A stretch of 64,000 nucleotides of DNA from Streptomyces sp. R28 (GCF_041052385.1 NZ_CP163439.1:2283001-2347000); one strand, 5' to 3'. Numbered from the stretch's first letter, positions 32,450 to 41,545 are shown. Numbers and translations are program-made. Notes: a model not told the origin generated them from the letters alone.

Positions 32450-32467
32450 TACCGACCGGTAGGCATG
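32450..32467. promoter_or_regulatory. Candidate TetR operator upstream of molybdopterin oxidoreductase
   Basis: ATACCGACC/GGTAGGCAT pairs at 7 of 9 positions, 54-71 bp upstream of the GTG. The core ACCGACCGGT is identical to the minus-strand core of 4137-4150. Confidence 0.5.
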
Positions 32468-32530
32468 GAGGGGAGCCCCCTCAGGGGGTGAGGTCGCGAA
32501 TTCGCCGGCCCGCCGGCCCCGGCGTCGGCT

Positions 32531-32848
32531 TCACCCGGGTTCCTCGCCGGAGGTGCGGAAGGCGGTGATCTGGTCGCGGGTGATGAGGAGGAAGGGGCGG
32601 TAGCGGTTGTCCTCGGGGAGGTCGGAGGGGCGACCGTCGAGGAGGATGAGCAGGGCGTCGAGGAAGGCGCGGGTCTCGGGGTCGTCGTCGCGGTGGGTGT
32701 CGCGCGCTTCACGGAGCCGGGTCTGCTCGTCGGCGAAGGTTTCCGGGGCGAGTGTGCAGGCGCTGAAGACGCCGAAGGCAAAGCCGAGGATCTCGGTGCC
32801 GGTGAGACTTCCCGGCCAGGTGAGATCGCCTCGTAAAAGCCCGACGCT
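32531..32848 (-). pseudogene. In-frame remnant module after the STAND ATPase stop
   Basis: After the TAG at 32849-32851 the same frame stays open for 105 codons to TGA at 32531-32533, with no ATG or GTG. From GDLTWPG onward the codons have normal Streptomyces third-position GC. The part FLDALLILLDGRPSDLPEDN is a further copy of the repeat module found several times in the ATPase C-terminus (compare LLNALLTLVRGGSPQLPPGH before the stop). The first codons after TAG include rare CTT-TTA-CGA. This looks like a lost final module, cut off by a stop and a small deletion. Readthrough or a recent nonsense mutation is the alternative. Confidence 0.6.
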
Positions 32849-35800
32849 CTACACCGTGCGGGCGAGGACGTGCCCGTAGGTGTGCCCTGGCGGCAGCTGG
32901 GGCGAGCCACCGCGGACCAGGGTGAGCAGGGCGTTCAGCAGATCGGCCTCGTCCTCGAGAGGGAGCTGGTCGCGGGCGCGCAGATCGGCCGCCGTGCGTT
33001 CCAGCACGCGTTCCATGCGAGGAGCATCCGTGCTCAGGAAAGTGGCGGCCGCCACGACAGAGCCAATGAGGGAGGGCAGTGCACTGACGAAGCGGCCGCG
33101 TCCGGAGAGCGTGTCCCGGAACGCCCGCGTATGGCTTTCCTCGTCGAGACTGAGGGCCGCCAGCTCAGTGTCGAGCGGCATCGAGAGCCGGAACCCGATC
33201 CGTTCGGTCATCTCCCGCACTGGACCGGCGTACGGGCCGGCGTCGTCGATCCGGAAGGGCTGCTGGTCGACGATGCTGATCAGCGCCGCGCAGAGTTCGA
33301 CCTCCAGGTGGCGGGCCTCGCGGCGGTACTCCCGGCGGAGCCTGCGCAGGTGGTCCTGCCAGCGGGCCTGCTCCAGCACCCTCAGGTTCAGTGCGCTCAT
33401 GCCGTCGGCCATGGCCTCCGGGCCGTTCTCCATCGCCGCGGACATGGTCTCGGCGGTGAAGTCGACGACCTCCTTGACCTGCCGCCCCGTCTCCTCGACC
33501 AGGTCCCGCAGCTCACCGGGGGTGAGAATGCCGCCGGCCGCCCGGATCCGCGCGTACGCGGCGCGATCGGAACGGACCCGCGCCACCGCCGCGGCGTAGG
33601 GATGGCCTTGTGGCAGTGCGGCCTGCGCGGTGGGTCCGGACGGAGTCAACTCGGCGATGAGCGCGTCCGCGAGAGCGGCCTCGGTCTCCCAGCCCGGTCC
33701 TCGCTCCCCGAGAGCGCGCCGGTAGGCGGACAGTTCCGCGCCGAGCGGGGCACGCGTCTCCGGGGCCGACGTCAGGGCCCCTACCGTCGCTTCCACCAGG
33801 CGCCGGACCTCCGCCTCGGGCAGGAGGTCGTCCGCGGGCGGGGTCGGCTCCTGCGTCCGGGCGAGATCCCTCGCCATCTCCACGACCCGGCCGTAGTAGA
33901 TCTCGGTGTCGACGGGTCGGCCGTCGAGCAGGGCGGCCAGCGCGTGATGGAGGTCGGCCTCGTCGAATCGGCCACCGCGCCGCGCGTCGCGGGCCATGTC
34001 CGTCAGCCCTCGGATCGCTCTGTCCCGGGCCTTCGGGCTGCGCGTCATGGCGGTCACCGTCAGCACGACGAGCGCGTCGGCCATGGTGGCCGGCAGGGGG
34101 ACCATGATCTGCCGTCCGTCGGCGACGGCCGCCGCCGCCGCGTCGAGCAGTTCGCGGTAGGGGCCGCTGTAGGGCGCCGCGGGCGGCTCTCCGCCGACCA
34201 GGGCGATCAGCTCGTCGGCGAACGCGGTTTCGTCGTCGGCTCCGTGCCGTACGGCCTCCAGCCGCACCTCGCCGAGTTCGTCCAGGAGCGGCGCACCGGC
34301 CTCCGGGACGGCGACGCGCGCGGCGACAGCCCGCTCCACCAGGTCCTCGGCGGGGAGCCGTATGTGGTCGCTGAGCTTGTTGAGGACGCCCACGAGGCAG
34401 GGTGCGTACGGGTTGCTCTCCGGGAGGGAGGCGCAGCGCCCCGCCAGGACTCCCAGGAGCGCGTCCAGGTACCGCTCCTCGGCCACGTCCCCCCACAGTC
34501 GGGCGTCGCGCCGGGCTTGACGCAGCGCGGTCGCCCACTCGTCGTGACGGTCCGGGGCGGACAGCACCACGGCGAGTGTGTTGGTCGCGAAGAGTGCGGC
34601 TTTTTCCGGCGGATAGAGCAGCTTGTCGAAGGAACGGCGATGGTCGATCACCGGCAGGAACTCCACGAACCGTCCGGTGCGGGGCCGCGGGCCGGTCCCC
34701 GCGAGTGCGCGGACGAACTCCACCGCCTCGGCGAAGCGCGCGCCGTGAGCGGCCAGCCGGTCGGCGAACGCGTCGAGTGCCTGGGACCAGCCGGCGGGTG
34801 GGGCCAGCGTGCCGGTGATGAGATGGTGCAGGACGTCGTCGGGCAGCTCCTGAAGAGGTCCCGACTCCTTCTGCAGGTCCGAGCGCTGACGGAACTGTTC
34901 GACGTGGGCGAGCTTGGCGACGTCCTCGACCTGCGCCCCGAACCGGGCGGGGGCGACGCCGTCGGCGGTGGCGTCCTCGTTGAGGAAGCGCATGGACACC
35001 CCCGGGACCAGCGGGAGAGCCTCGGCGAAGCAGTCCAGCGCGGCGCGGTGATCGCCCGCGTACAGGTGGGCCTCCCCCAGGTTGCGCCAGGCGGTGGCCA
35101 CCGCGGCGGCCGGGCCGGTGGCGGTGAGCAGGGAGATCGCCTCCGGCAGCCGTTCGCGCGCCTCGGACATCCGGTCCGCGTTGGCGAGCGCGGACGCGAG
35201 CAACAGCAGCGCCATGCCCTCCCGGTCACGCCGGGCCTGATCGCGAAACTGAGTGACGGCCTCGCCGAGCAGGGCGATCGCCTTCTCGCGCTCGCCGAGC
35301 GTGTCGTGGAGGCGGCCCCTGCGCAGCACCACCTCGGTGGTCGGCCGGCCCGCCCGCTGCAACGCCTCCTCCGCCTGGTCCAGCAGGGCGGCGGCCCGCT
35401 CCCGCTCCGCGAACGGCCGGTGGCCGAAGGCCTGCCAGTCGGCCATCAGCAGCACGGCCCGAGCGAGTCCCGAGGGGTCGCCGAGGTCCTCGTACAGTTC
35501 GATGGCCAGGTCCGTGTACCGGCATGCGGAGTCGGGGTCGGAGTGCATGAGCAGCGCGCCCAGCTCCTCCTGGATACGCGCCATCCCCGAGGTGTCACCG
35601 GTCTGCTCGGCGATTTCGAGAGCCTCGCGCAAAAGGCGCGTGGCACTGATCGCGTCTGAGCGGAAGGCACGTTCCTGGCCCAGTTCGGCGAGGAGCAGCG
35701 CGGTGTGCCCGAGGTCGAGCCGGGAACGGCTCACCTCCAGCCCGCGCTCCAGCCATTCGGGGTGCGCCAGTTCCCGCCGGGTGCGCAGCAGCACGCGGGT

Positions 35801-37432
35801 GCGCAACGCGAGGTCGAGGGCGTCCTGGTCGGGGAGGTCGAAGCCGCCGACCTCCTCGACATGGGGGATGTACGGGTCGAGATCGCCCCAGCCGTGCGGC
35901 GGCAGAGCGGTGAATCCGTCGGCGACTCCCAGGACGAACCGCGTATAGCGCTCACGCACGCCTTCCGGTTCCGAGGAGGACACCAGCAGTGCCCGGGCGT
36001 ACGCCCTGAGCAGCTGGTGCTGCTGGTACCACCCCTCCTGCGGGGCGACGGTCAGCAGGGCACGGTGTCTGAGCCGGTCCAGCCCCGGCCTCGGGTCGTC
36101 GTCGTCCCAGACGGCGCGGCACAGCGCACGGTCGAAATCAACGCCGTAGGCGAACACTCCAAGGGCCCGGAAGCGGGCCTGGTCCTCCGGACGCAGGCGG
36201 GCGTAGCTGAGGGACAGCACGGTTTCCAGGCTGTCCTCACGGCTCTCCCCCAGTTCCAGCCTGATCCGGCGAAAAGGGCTCCCCGCGGGGATACCTCCGC
36301 GCAGTTCGGCGATCAGGTCGACGATCTCCGTCGCGGGCCGCTCCTGCAACTGCACCTGTCCGGCGGCCAGTTCGAGGGCGAGGGGATGAAACCCGACGAC
36401 TTCCGCCAAGTCCCTCAGATGGTGCTCCGCGAGATCCGGTTCGCCGGCCAGCAGGTTGCGCAGCATCCGCACCGCATCGGCCGGCTCCAGCGGCCGCACC
36501 TCCAGCCGGGTGCTGCGCAGTTGGGCGACGACCAACTGCGAGCGCGTGGTGATCAGGTGGGCGGCGCCCGCGGGGGCGGCGCGCTGCAGCAGGCGGGCGA
36601 CCTGGGTCGACTCGCCTTCCCAGACGTCGTCGAGGACGACCAGGACCGGCCCCGGGCAGTGCTCGGCGACCAGTCGGGTCAGTGCGGAGCGGACCCGGTC
36701 GACGAGAACTTCCGGCGGTCCGTCGTCGGCGTCGAAGTCGGGATCGGCGTGCCGGGCCCAGGCCAACAGGTGGGTGACCGCCGAGGGGGCCGGGCCGAGC
36801 GAGGCCCACAGCACCGCGCCGAACTCGGGCTCCGTGGCGGCCTTCAACGCCAGCGCGGTCTTGCCGATCCCACCCATGCCCTGCAGGCCGGTGACCGCGA
36901 CGCTGCCCCCTGCGCGCAGGACTTCCCGGATCCGGGCGAGTTCGCGTTCCCGGCCGACGAAGTGCGGCGGCGGGTTGGGCGCTGCCGGACGCGTCCAGGC
37001 CGGCGGCCGGTTCTGGGTGAGGATCAGATCACCGGCGACGTACTGGGCACCGCCGATGATGACGTTCACACCCTCGACATGCCCGCTGACGTCGATGCCG
37101 CCGAGCAGTCCGAGCCGCAGGCAGTCTTCCCGGAAGTGCTCCAGCAGCAGGTCGAGTTGGTGCCGGAGCGCCTCATCGGTCCGCGCGGACCGGCTCAGCG
37201 ACGCCGCCAGAAGGAGTGGGGCGACGTCCCGCAGCGCGGCGGCCGCTGTGGTCAGCGGGCCCCGGCCGCAGACCTGTTCCAGCAGGTCCGGCCGCTCGCG
37301 TGCCCCCCAGAGCAGGGCCCCGGAGACGATTCCGTAGGGAACGCTCAGGGTGGGGTCCTCGCCGAGGAGGCGAGCGAAGAGCCGGAAGTCGCGGGAGAAA
37401 CCGGTCCGCCACCCGGCGTAGGCGTCGCTCAC
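32849..37432 (-). CDS. NB-ARC/TPR STAND ATPase with C-terminal repeat array
   Basis: A 1527-residue signal-transduction ATPase. Residues 1-110 form a helical domain; 113-138 hold a Gly-rich beta motif (VSGHVEGVNVIIGGAQYVAG); the NB-ARC core has Walker A GMGGIGKT (185-192), Walker B VLVVLDDVW (263-271), TTRS (295-298) and GFHPLAL (347-353). A winged-helix region and TPR-like helices follow (about 550-830). From about 1000 on, roughly 100-residue modules recur, each with an (E)xxLxxALxxLLxG..P..PY pattern. The start is GTG 37432, overlapping the upstream stop as GTGA. No effector enzyme is visible. Such switches serve in regulation or anti-phage defence; either is inference. The TAG stop truncates a further module. 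Confidence 0.88.
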   Translation of the reverse strand: MSDAYAGWRTGFSRDFRLFARLLGEDPTLSVPYGIVSGALLWGARERPDLLEQVCGRGPLTTAAAALRDVAPLLLAASLSRSARTDEALRHQLDLLLEHFREDCLRLGLLGGIDVSGHVEGVNVIIGGAQYVAGDLILTQNRPPAWTRPAAPNPPPHFVGRERELARIREVLRAGGSVAVTGLQGMGGIGKTALALKAATEPEFGAVLWASLGPAPSAVTHLLAWARHADPDFDADDGPPEVLVDRVRSALTRLVAEHCPGPVLVVLDDVWEGESTQVARLLQRAAPAGAAHLITTRSQLVVAQLRSTRLEVRPLEPADAVRMLRNLLAGEPDLAEHHLRDLAEVVGFHPLALELAAGQVQLQERPATEIVDLIAELRGGIPAGSPFRRIRLELGESREDSLETVLSLSYARLRPEDQARFRALGVFAYGVDFDRALCRAVWDDDDPRPGLDRLRHRALLTVAPQEGWYQQHQLLRAYARALLVSSSEPEGVRERYTRFVLGVADGFTALPPHGWGDLDPYIPHVEEVGGFDLPDQDALDLALRTRVLLRTRRELAHPEWLERGLEVSRSRLDLGHTALLLAELGQERAFRSDAISATRLLREALEIAEQTGDTSGMARIQEELGALLMHSDPDSACRYTDLAIELYEDLGDPSGLARAVLLMADWQAFGHRPFAERERAAALLDQAEEALQRAGRPTTEVVLRRGRLHDTLGEREKAIALLGEAVTQFRDQARRDREGMALLLLASALANADRMSEARERLPEAISLLTATGPAAAVATAWRNLGEAHLYAGDHRAALDCFAEALPLVPGVSMRFLNEDATADGVAPARFGAQVEDVAKLAHVEQFRQRSDLQKESGPLQELPDDVLHHLITGTLAPPAGWSQALDAFADRLAAHGARFAEAVEFVRALAGTGPRPRTGRFVEFLPVIDHRRSFDKLLYPPEKAALFATNTLAVVLSAPDRHDEWATALRQARRDARLWGDVAEERYLDALLGVLAGRCASLPESNPYAPCLVGVLNKLSDHIRLPAEDLVERAVAARVAVPEAGAPLLDELGEVRLEAVRHGADDETAFADELIALVGGEPPAAPYSGPYRELLDAAAAAVADGRQIMVPLPATMADALVVLTVTAMTRSPKARDRAIRGLTDMARDARRGGRFDEADLHHALAALLDGRPVDTEIYYGRVVEMARDLARTQEPTPPADDLLPEAEVRRLVEATVGALTSAPETRAPLGAELSAYRRALGERGPGWETEAALADALIAELTPSGPTAQAALPQGHPYAAAVARVRSDRAAYARIRAAGGILTPGELRDLVEETGRQVKEVVDFTAETMSAAMENGPEAMADGMSALNLRVLEQARWQDHLRRLRREYRREARHLEVELCAALISIVDQQPFRIDDAGPYAGPVREMTERIGFRLSMPLDTELAALSLDEESHTRAFRDTLSGRGRFVSALPSLIGSVVAAATFLSTDAPRMERVLERTAADLRARDQLPLEDEADLLNALLTLVRGGSPQLPPGHTYGHVLARTV

Positions 37433-37818
37433 CCGAATCTCGTGATCGCCTCGGCCACTTGAGTGGCGAGGGCGACGATGCCCGGGCCGATCTCGGCAAG
37501 CCGTGCGGCGGCGCGCGTGAGGGCCTCGCCGCGGAGCCGCAGGCGGCCCTGCTCCGGGCTGTCGCCCTCGGTCTCCCGGACGGCGTCCTCGGCGGCGAGG
37601 ACCACCTCGTCGACCTCGGCCGCGTGCTCCGCCGGTACTCTGCTCAGCTCGGCCGTGAGCTGATCGATCAACTGCTGCAGCCGCTCCCGCTCGTCCGCGG
37701 GCCCGGGCCCTGCCCCCACCGTGATGGACAGGTTCCCATGGACCTCCTGGGTCCCCCCGATGACAACGTTCTGCCCCTGCACCGACCCGCCGATGGAGAC
37801 GGGGTTGTCTGCACCCAT
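37429..37818 (-). CDS. Small partner protein sharing the beta motif of the STAND ATPase
   Basis: A 129-residue protein I do not recognise as a named family. Residues about 5-30 carry SIGGSVQGQNVVIGGTQEVH, nearly the pattern of residues 113-138 of the downstream ATPase (SGHVEGVNVIIGGAQYVAG). A helical, coiled-coil-like region follows (ERLQQLIDQLTAELSRVPAE, then REAL-type amphipathic helices). No enzyme motif, signal or membrane segment is seen. The start is ATG 37818 with GGGG only a base upstream. It is coupled to the ATPase by a GTGA overlap. The shared motif suggests homotypic contact, making it an adaptor or regulator; this is inference. Confidence 0.82.
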   Translation of the reverse strand: MGADNPVSIGGSVQGQNVVIGGTQEVHGNLSITVGAGPGPADERERLQQLIDQLTAELSRVPAEHAAEVDEVVLAAEDAVRETEGDSPEQGRLRLRGEALTRAAARLAEIGPGIVALATQVAEAITRFG

Positions 37819-37840
37819 GCCCCAGAGAGTCGCATAAGCA

Positions 37841-37895
37841 GACGGTTCATACCATCGGAAAACCGTAATCCGCGGCCGCCGACGGGTGAACCGTC
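37841..37895. promoter_or_regulatory. Widely spaced 9-bp inverted repeat upstream of the STAND operon
   Basis: GACGGTTCA (37841-37849) and TGAACCGTC (37887-37895) are perfect complements, 46 bp centre to centre. The second copy is also part of a local GACGGGTGAACCGTC partial palindrome. The nearer arm is 23 bp before the start codon. They may be paired half-sites for a repressor. Confidence 0.45.
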
Positions 37896-37958
37896 AGGAT
37901 GCGCAAATTGGACGCGTTGATCCGCCCGGACTGCAGGCTCGCCCCGGTGGACCCCGCG

Positions 37959-38573
37959 TCAGTCCAGCACCCGCGCCAGATACGCCCGCAGCAGCTCCCG
38001 CGCCTCGCCGATGATCCGCTCGTCGCCCTCGGGTGCCACCCGGAAGGCGAGGTGGACCAGGGTGTCGGCGGTCTCGACGGCGACGAGGAAGATGCGGCGC
38101 AGGTCTTCGTCCGGTTCGCGGTCGAGGTAGCCGGAGAGCAGGTCGGTGAGGCGGTCGGCGACGCGGTGGTTGGGTTCGTTGCGGGTGCCGACCGGGATCT
38201 GGTTGCCGAAGTCGACGAGGGAGAAACCGGGCGCGGTGCGCTTCATGGCGAGGTACTCGTCGAGCACGGCGTCCATGGCCGCCCGCCAGCCTCCGCCGCC
38301 GGTCTCCTTGAGGCGCTCGGTGACGCGGGCGGTGTAGCGCTCGAGGTTGCGCTGGGCGAGGGCGTCGGCCATCTGGCGTTTGTTGCCGAAGAACCGGTAG
38401 ACCGAGCCGATGGGAACGCCCGCGCGCTGGGCGACGGCCCGCGTGCTCAGGTCGTCGTAGCCGACCTCGTCGAGGAGGTCGGCGCAGGCGTCGAGGATCC
38501 TGGTGAGCCGTTCGGCGCTGCGCCGCTGCACGGGCGCCCGGCGAAGCGTTTCTGGGTGGGGCACGGTCCTCAT
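37959..38573 (-). CDS. TetR-family regulator
   Basis: A 204-residue TetR protein. The helix-turn-helix is ACADLLDEVGYDDLSTRAVA then GVPIGSVYRFFGNKRQMADA. The C-terminal ligand domain has AMDAVLDEYLAMKRTAPGFS and ends in a helix with ARELLRAYLARVL. The start is ATG 38573 with AAAGG upstream and overlaps the stop of the lipoprotein gene as ATGA, so translation is coupled. It is the second gene of that pair. Its targets are unknown. Confidence 0.88.
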   Translation of the reverse strand: MRTVPHPETLRRAPVQRRSAERLTRILDACADLLDEVGYDDLSTRAVAQRAGVPIGSVYRFFGNKRQMADALAQRNLERYTARVTERLKETGGGGWRAAMDAVLDEYLAMKRTAPGFSLVDFGNQIPVGTRNEPNHRVADRLTDLLSGYLDREPDEDLRRIFLVAVETADTLVHLAFRVAPEGDERIIGEARELLRAYLARVLD

Positions 38574-39241
38574 GATGCCTTTCCGCCTCGGTCCGGTGAA
38601 CCTCGACCCCCTGTACGGAGGCGGGTGCCCGGCGCACTCAGTGCCGCGGTGGACGGGTCCGGCGTCGACGTCGGCGTCACGGTCGCCTCCGCCTCCGCCT
38701 CCGATGCCGTGATGTCGGCCGCACTCTCGACAGGGGCGCCGCTCACCGCCCACACCGTGCCGTCGTCGGCGTACAGGCGGACGGTGACCTTGTGCGTGCC
38801 GCGCGGGACAAGGCCGGCCGCGAGGCGGTACCCAGGAGTGCGGAGCCTGGTGACGAGGCGGCCGTCCACGAAGAGGTACGCGAGCCCGCGGCCGGCCACC
38901 GCCTGCGCCTTCGCACCGGGGGGCGAGAAGCGGAAGCCGCGGAGGGTCAGCCGTACGCCCCAGCCTCCCCCACTCCCGGTTTCGCTCGAGCGGGAGGTGC
39001 CCCCACCGCCGCTGTCCGGGTCCGGCTGCACCTCGATGTCGACCTCCGGCGCGCTGCCCTCGTCGACCTCGCGGTAGTGCCGCCCGTCGCCGTCGATGTC
39101 GTCGAGGACCTTGCCCACCGGGGAGGGCGACGCGCCGCTCTCCGTCCGCCCTCGGGCATCACTGGAGCCGCAGCCCGCGGATCCGGTCACCAGCAGGACA
39201 CAGACCGCGAGCGCGGCGAGCAGCCTCCGCGTCCACGACAT
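38570..39241 (-). CDS. Putative lipoprotein
   Basis: A 223-residue exported protein. The signal peptide (RRLLAALAVCVLLVTG) ends in the lipobox GSAGC near residue 24. A Ser/Gly-rich linker (about 75-92) leads to a beta-rich domain with GGWGVRLTLRGFRFSPPG, LAYLFVDGRLVTRLRTPGYR and GTHKVTVRLYADDGTVWAV, which looks like a small Ig-like or CHRD-type sandwich. No known family is recognised. It is cotranscribed with the TetR through an ATGA overlap. The lipoprotein and the homogentisate gene are divergent. Confidence 0.8.
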   Translation of the reverse strand: MSWTRRLLAALAVCVLLVTGSAGCGSSDARGRTESGASPSPVGKVLDDIDGDGRHYREVDEGSAPEVDIEVQPDPDSGGGGTSRSSETGSGGGWGVRLTLRGFRFSPPGAKAQAVAGRGLAYLFVDGRLVTRLRTPGYRLAAGLVPRGTHKVTVRLYADDGTVWAVSGAPVESAADITASEAEAEATVTPTSTPDPSTAALSAPGTRLRTGGRGSPDRGGKAS

Positions 39242-39339
39242 GCCGGGAGACTAGAACACCGGTCCGGCAGCCGGATCCCCCTGAAGTCTGGTCGGCGTCC
39301 GGTTCTCGTCGTACCTCCGAAGGAGGATCAGCGAATGTC

Positions 39340-39368
39340 TTGCGCTCACGAAACCGCAATCCTACGGT
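39340..39368 (+). promoter_or_regulatory. Likely hmgA promoter
   Basis: TTGCGC (39340-39345), 17-nt spacer, TACGGT (39363-39368), 33 bp before the ATG. Just upstream is a perfect inverted repeat CCTCC-GAA-GGAGG (39314-39326), which may be an operator. Confidence 0.5.
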
Positions 39369-39401
39369 GAAGCATAGGAATCAGATCTCAAAGGAGCGAT
39401 C

Positions 39402-40715
39402 ATGGGCGGGGACGCGCGGAAGACCGCGGAAGGGCTGACCTACCTCTCCGGTTTCGGCAACGAGCACAGCTCGCAGGCAGTGCCCGGCGCCCTCCCGGAG
39501 GGCCGCAACTCACCCCAGCGCGCCCCGCTGGGCCTCTACGCCGAGCAGCTGAGCGGTTCGGCGTTCACCGAGCCGAGGGCCCACAACCGCCGCTCATGGC
39601 TGTACCGCATCCGCCCGTCGGCCGCCCACCCGGCGTTCACCCGCACCGACAACGGCGCGATCCGTACGGCCCCCTTCACGCAGTCCGTGCCGGACCCGAA
39701 CCGTCTGCGCTGGAACCCCCTGCCCGAGCCCGCACCCGGGACCGACTTCCTGGCCGGCCTGTGGACCGTCGGCGGCAACGGCGACGCGACCCAGCGCACC
39801 GGGATGGCCGTGCACCTGTATCACGCCAACTCCTCGATGGACCGCGTCTTCAGCGACGCCGACGGCGAGTTGCTGATCGTGCCGGAGCGCGGCGGGCTGC
39901 TGCTGCACACGGAGTTCGGGCTGCTGCATGTGGAGCCGGGACATGTGGCGCTGGTTCCCCGTGGGGTGCGCTTCCGTGTGGAGCTGCTGGATGCCTCTGC
40001 GCGCGGTTATGTGTGCGAGAACTATGGCGCCCCCTTCCACCTCCCCGACCTCGGCCCGATCGGCGCCAACGGCCTCGCGAACGCCCGGGACTTCATGGCG
40101 CCGGTCGCCGCGTACGAGGACGTCGAGGGGCCGGTGGAGGTGGTGAACAAGTTCTGCGGCAACCTCTGGACGGCCACCTACGACCACTCACCGCTCGACG
40201 TGGTCGCCTGGCACGGCAACCATGTGCCGTACATCTATGACCTGCGCCGTTTCAATGTGATCGGCACCATCTCCTACGACCACCCCGACCCTTCGATCTT
40301 CACGGTGCTGACGTCCCCGTCCGACACCCCCGGCCTGGCCGGCGTCGACTTCGTGGTCTTCGCGCCGCGCTGGCTGGTGGGCGAGGACACCTTCCGCCCG
40401 CCGTACTTCCACCGGAACGTGATGAGCGAGTACATGGGCCTCATCGAGGGCGCCTACGACGCGAAGGCAGAAGGCTTCGTGCCCGGCGGCGGCTCGCTGC
40501 ACAACATGATGTCGGCGCACGGCCCGGACCGGGAGACGTTCGACAAGGCGAGCGCCGCCGAGCTGAAGCCGCACAAGGTCGACGACGGCCTCGCGTTCAT
40601 GTTCGAGACCCGGTGGCCGGTGACGCTCACCCCGCACGCGGCCCGCGCCGAGCACCTGCAACAGCGCTACGACGACGTCTGGCAGGGCCTGGAGCGGCAC
40701 TTCCGCTCGATTTGA
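39402..40715 (+). CDS. hmgA: Homogentisate 1,2-dioxygenase
   Basis: A 437-residue cupin enzyme that opens homogentisate to maleylacetoacetate in tyrosine/phenylalanine catabolism. N-terminal [20 protein letters not shown] is diagnostic. The Fe(II) ligands are visible as His337 and Glu343 in [14 protein letters not shown], and His373 in SAHGPD. Length is as expected. The start is ATG 39402 with AAAGGAG upstream. No maleylacetoacetate isomerase or fumarylacetoacetase is adjacent. A GntR/UTRA regulator follows 80 bp later in the same direction and may control it. Loss of this enzyme typically gives brown pyomelanin. Confidence 0.97.
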   Translation: MGGDARKTAEGLTYLSGFGNEHSSQAVPGALPEGRNSPQRAPLGLYAEQLSGSAFTEPRAHNRRSWLYRIRPSAAHPAFTRTDNGAIRTAPFTQSVPDPNRLRWNPLPEPAPGTDFLAGLWTVGGNGDATQRTGMAVHLYHANSSMDRVFSDADGELLIVPERGGLLLHTEFGLLHVEPGHVALVPRGVRFRVELLDASARGYVCENYGAPFHLPDLGPIGANGLANARDFMAPVAAYEDVEGPVEVVNKFCGNLWTATYDHSPLDVVAWHGNHVPYIYDLRRFNVIGTISYDHPDPSIFTVLTSPSDTPGLAGVDFVVFAPRWLVGEDTFRPPYFHRNVMSEYMGLIEGAYDAKAEGFVPGGGSLHNMMSAHGPDRETFDKASAAELKPHKVDDGLAFMFETRWPVTLTPHAARAEHLQQRYDDVWQGLERHFRSI

Positions 40716-40795
40716 CGGCCGTTCGCCTCCAGGGCGCTCTCAGCCCACGGCTCACTCGGTTGCAGTAAGGATCCCCGACCGGTACGGATGGCCCC

Positions 40796-41545
40796 GTGAC
40801 CTCCTTCGCCCCGGACTCGATCGTCCTGAACCGCAAGCTGCCGCTCTGGTACCAGGTGTCGCAGTCGCTGCGCGCCTCGATACTGGGCCGCCGGCCGCAG
40901 GACCCGCTGCGGCTGCCCACCGAGGAGCAGTTGGCGGAGCACTACGGCGTGAGCGTGCTGACCATGCGGCAGGCACTGAAGGAGCTGGAGGACGAGGGCC
41001 TGATCACCCGCCACCGCAGACGCGGCACCTTCATCGAGCCGGACGTCCGCCGGGGCACCCCCGTGCGGCTGCTCGGCTCGGTGGACGCGATCGTGGCCCA
41101 GCAGTCCGGCATGGCGACCGAGCTGCTGGACCACGGCACCGCGCCGGTGCCGGCCGAAGTCGCCGAGTACTTCCCCGACGTCGACGAGGTGGCGACGTAC
41201 CACCGCCTGCGCAGCGACGAGAAGACCGGCGAGCCGACCAACCACGCCCGCAACTACGTCCGCCCCGAACTGGCCGCGCGCATCGACCTGGAGGACCTCG
41301 CCCGCTGGCCGATGACCAAGGTGTTGCGGGACGTCGTCGGGGCGGACATCAGCCGCATCACGGACACGGTCGAGGCCCGCCTGGCGGACCCGGAGACGGC
41401 CCGGCTGCTCCAAGTCCCGCTGCTGAGCCCGATCCTGCACTACACGGGCGTGACGTACGACACGGACGGCCGGGTGCTGGACGCGGCGGTCATCCACTAT
41501 CGAGGGGACCGCTTCTCCTTCTCGGTGACCCTCGACGCCACCTGA
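40796..41545 (+). CDS. GntR-family (HutC/UTRA) transcriptional regulator
   Basis: A 249-residue regulator. The N-terminal GntR winged helix is WYQVSQSLRASILG, then LPTEEQLAEHYGVSVLTMRQ and ALKELEDEGLITRHRRRGTF. The C-terminal UTRA ligand domain shows EVATYHRLRSDEKTGEPTNH and ILHYTGVTYDTDGRVL. The start is GTG 40796. Position directly after hmgA suggests it senses an aromatic-catabolism intermediate, but it could act elsewhere. No strong palindrome was found just upstream. Confidence 0.88.
   Translation: MTSFAPDSIVLNRKLPLWYQVSQSLRASILGRRPQDPLRLPTEEQLAEHYGVSVLTMRQALKELEDEGLITRHRRRGTFIEPDVRRGTPVRLLGSVDAIVAQQSGMATELLDHGTAPVPAEVAEYFPDVDEVATYHRLRSDEKTGEPTNHARNYVRPELAARIDLEDLARWPMTKVLRDVVGADISRITDTVEARLADPETARLLQVPLLSPILHYTGVTYDTDGRVLDAAVIHYRGDRFSFSVTLDAT

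Noticed and set aside
30282..35659. Long plus-strand frames (726 and 929 codons) opposite the molybdopterin oxidoreductase and the STAND ATPase
   Set aside because: No motifs and biased residue content; the minus-strand proteins have full catalytic signatures.
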